Below are positions 62,216 to 64,000 of a stretch of DNA of 64,000 bases, in pieces. Where the stretch lies: NCBI RefSeq assembly GCF_020080835.1, contig NC_058158.1, forward strand, positions 13,764,001-13,828,000. The letters run 5' to 3'. Under the pieces are notes generated by a model. It ran no database searches. It saw only the letters and a program-made list of their open reading frames with translations, and had not been told where the DNA came from. Both the position numbers and the translations under genes were made by a program. How positions within the stretch are numbered: position 1 is the stretch's first letter; every line of letters begins with the position of its first letter. The stretch is from Cotesia glomerata (lineage: Eukaryota; Arthropoda; Insecta; Hymenoptera; Braconidae).

Positions 62216-62294
62216 AGGTAAACTAATAAGATGTTAAAAAACCACAAAAAGTAATAATCGGCTTAGGGGGGCCGCTTTGCCCCACCCTCCCCTA

Positions 62295-62641
62295 TATCTT
62301 ATTTTAAAAAAACCAAGTTTCTTGATTCGAGAATCAATTTCCTAAGTTAAGAGTATTGAATTACTTAAAACAAGAATGACATTTTGAAAAAAAAGTTTTT
62401 CTTGAATCAAGTCATTTTTTATATCAGTATATAATTTCTTTATTGTTTATTATGTTGATTTCAAGCTAGAAATGGTCTACAGTGATAAGTTTACGAATAT
62501 TCAAAAAATTTTTAAAATTGAACTATTTTTTTATCCTTCAGATCCATGCTCAACAAGAACTTGAAAATTTTGCGGAAATGATTAGCAAAAAATAACTAAT
62601 ATAGTATGTTTACGGTATATCGAATCAAATTGATAGAAATC
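62295..62641. other. AT-rich DNA with a decayed foldback remnant
   Basis: TTTCTTGATTCGAGAATC (about 62321) and TTTCTTGAATCAAGTCATTT (62397) are TCAAG-type words without clean ends. Confidence 0.4.
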
Positions 62642-62893
62642 CACTGAAAAAGAAGTTTTCTGCTCTGCACGATACGATATTGCTATTGTCACGATACACA
62701 CGTTGCTATCTAGAGGATAGTGATGTAAGGAAAACTGTATTCTAACAGTAGCAATAGTATCGTGAACGGCATCTGAATGGATCGTGACGGTCGCTATCGA
62801 AACTGCTACTCGTAGCTGTACGGATTGTACCCGAAACGATACACTCATTACTAAACAGTAAATGGTGCCGAGCAGAAAAGTTTTTTTTCAGTG
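62642..62893. mobile_element. 252-bp foldback (CACTGAAAAARAA ends, CGATAC words)
   Basis: The left end CACTGAAAAAGAAGTTTTCT, then GCTCTGCACGATAC, is inverted to the right end GCCGAGCAGAAAAGTTTTTT, then TTCAGTG. The interior repeats CGATAC, GCTATTG and TAGCAATAG words. The minus ORF at 62582-62848 is this element read through. Confidence 0.8.
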
Positions 62894-63330
62894 TACAAAA
62901 CCCAGAGTGACAAGCAAAAAAAACAAAGGATAAATGAAAGTAAAAAACTGTAGGTAAGTGTACTTGTATGAGGGGATGAACGAAAACGAGGAGACCAACA
63001 TAGTAGAAAAGAAAACCGTGTACGCAATAGAGTAGATACAGAGATGATGGAACGCGGGGAGAAGAGGGGATATGAGATAGACATAGAGAAGAGAGGAGAG
63101 GTAAAGGCCGCCATGATATCAGTCTTGCTTGCGCCGACAGTTCGTCATTTGTCACTGTCGCGGTCATTAATAACTTCGCCGTCCTGTCACTGTGGATAAT
63201 ACGAGAAGGTCTCTACTGGGCCATAGCCGTGTGGCATTCATAGGGGTGGGATCCGTTCAATTCTGTTCAGTTTAGGGGGTCTCTACGACGGATTGGAAGG
63301 GGATGTCGTTAAGGGAATGTCACTCACGTT
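62894..63330. other. Purine-rich then GC-richer unique patch
   Basis: The plus strand is purine-rich at about 62930-63105 (GAGGAGACC, GGGGAGAAGAGGGG). It then becomes balanced and CpG-containing to about 63330 (GCGCCGACAG, CACTGTCGCGGTC). The minus ORFs of 141 and 87 residues over the purine tract are Ser/Leu/Phe-rich and follow composition. It could be a promoter or untranslated exon. Confidence 0.3.
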
Positions 63331-63487
63331 TTTCTGACATGGCACACCTTGATCTTTCAAACTCCATTTTGATTTCTTCAAGATACACTAGTTTTTTAAT
63401 ACCTAATAATTATATTGCCATCGCTTCAATTATTATTAAAAAGTAGCGTTGACATCAAGTTAATTTGAAGACCATAACCGAGTACAA

Positions 63488-63719
63488 CACACAGTGCAAA
63501 AACTATTGTCAGAATGAGAATACACCTTACAGTAATTTTTCTAAGTGATATATACCGTATAGCCAATTTAGCTATACAACGTTCCATAATTCGACAATTC
63601 GCTGTATGCTTGAGTAAAATAAATGAATTTTTATATCATTTAACTGGATTGTTGTTTTGGCGAAACTATTTGAGGATACACTGGATTGTCATTTTGACGA
63701 TATTTTTTTCTCTGTGTGA
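63488..63719. mobile_element. Imperfect foldback MITE (CACACAGNG-AAAAA ends)
   Basis: The left end CACACAGTGCAAAAACTATT, then GTCAGAATGAGAATACAC, is an imperfect inverse of the right end GTCATTTTGACGATATTTTT, then TTCTCTGTGTG. The interior has ACTGGATTGT and ATTCGACAATTCG words. The 86-residue ORF at 63514-63774 is this element read through and is not a gene. Confidence 0.65.
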
Positions 63720-64000
63720 GGTTGCAATAGGGCTGTATCTATGTCCTGAACAGGGTAATCAACAGACTCGATAGAGTCTGGCGCCAAGTTCCGTTCTCAA
63801 GCCAGACTACCGAGTGTGTATATACCGTAAGCAGAACGGTTTTTTGAGGTTACAAATTTCTTTTCAAATTTATTTTGATTTTTTTTTTTATATGATATTT
63901 TATAATAGTAGTTCATACTTTTTATGACGCGTATTAATTGATTATCATCAATTATCTTTATAATTTCTATTTAAAATTAATAAAAATAATCAGCACAAAC
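63720..64000. other. No gene seen
   Basis: A short balanced stretch (63760-63840) then AT-rich sequence to the window edge. No feature supported. Confidence 0.5.

Larger units (their letters stand above)
59989..62292. mobile_element. GGGGAGGGTGGGG-family DNA element, copy 2, with nested foldbacks
   Basis: The left end GGGGAGCCTGGGGCACGACG and the right end TTTGCCCCACCCTCCCC are inverted, with TA flanks (59987-59988 and 62293-62294). Both ends resemble 9523-10644, including the inward CGGTTTTT and TTTTAACTATCAA-like blocks. Much of the interior is later foldbacks (60460-61141, 61153-61299, 61396-61618). No transposase seen. Confidence 0.82.

Noticed and set aside
62742..63167. 141-residue minus-strand ORF
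   Set aside because: Ser/Leu/Phe-rich composition follows a purine tract, and its C-terminal part is the foldback at 62642-62893.
63514..63774. 86-residue ORF with hydrophobic stretches
   Set aside because: It lies within an imperfect foldback MITE and its repeated motifs follow the inverted words. The apparent membrane segments are AT-rich artefacts.

Overview
The window is AT-rich eukaryotic DNA dominated by mobile elements. I found no intact host protein-coding gene, no intact tRNA or rRNA gene and no CRISPR array. The only long ORF that looks like a real protein (8540-9523) is the ORF1/gag-like protein of a truncated R1-type LINE. Two further coding relics are recognisable: the end of a Ty3/gypsy RNase H domain (50998-51151, minus) and the decayed C-terminal zinc finger of a CENP-B/pogo-type transposase (55371-55510, minus). 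These families, the base composition and the density of foldback MITEs suggest an arthropod genome, most likely an insect. A parasitoid hymenopteran would fit, but that is an inference from general sequence style only.

Layout. 1-4.7 kb is mostly unassigned AT-rich DNA with one GC-richer, strand-asymmetric patch (1.4-2.0 kb). 4.7-10.6 kb is a mobile-element cluster: a hairpin MITE, two head-to-head copies of a dispersed repeat that carries its own dinucleotide microsatellite, a LINE inserted in one of those microsatellites, and a TA-flanked DNA element that cut the LINE ORF. 10.6-17.9 kb is mainly unassigned, with a tandem duplication and a GC-rich island at 16.5-16.9 kb. 17.9-27.3 kb holds three element groups, the last nested three deep. 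27-46.9 kb is mostly unassigned, with two more copies of the dispersed repeat, a TTAA-flanked MITE and a Cys/Arg-ORF-like minisatellite. 47-62.9 kb is a nest of elements inserted into one another up to four levels deep. The right end carries a GC/purine-rich patch and one more MITE.

Two groups of elements stand out. Group 1 has termini beginning 5'-CCCG followed by an A-rich stretch, with a 2-bp target duplication, usually TA. At least five members occur (17888-20039, 47648-48635, 51277-52831, 56370-57508, 55637-59406), plus a solo end (55857-56006). Their termini resemble one another but their interiors do not: each is filled with its own short, partly self-complementary word, repeated tandemly and in inverted order. 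Three of them carry a tRNA-like A-box/B-box segment on the minus strand. Group 2 has termini of the form CACNG-N-AAAAAA with TA flanks and word-built interiors. Two paralogous empty sites inside the window confirm insertion points and the TA duplication.

Functionally the window looks like a transposon graveyard between genes. Any host regulatory content is most likely in the few GC-richer unique patches (1.4-2.0, 16.5-16.9, 43.9-44.2, 45.4-45.8, 62.9-63.3 kb), which I cannot assign.
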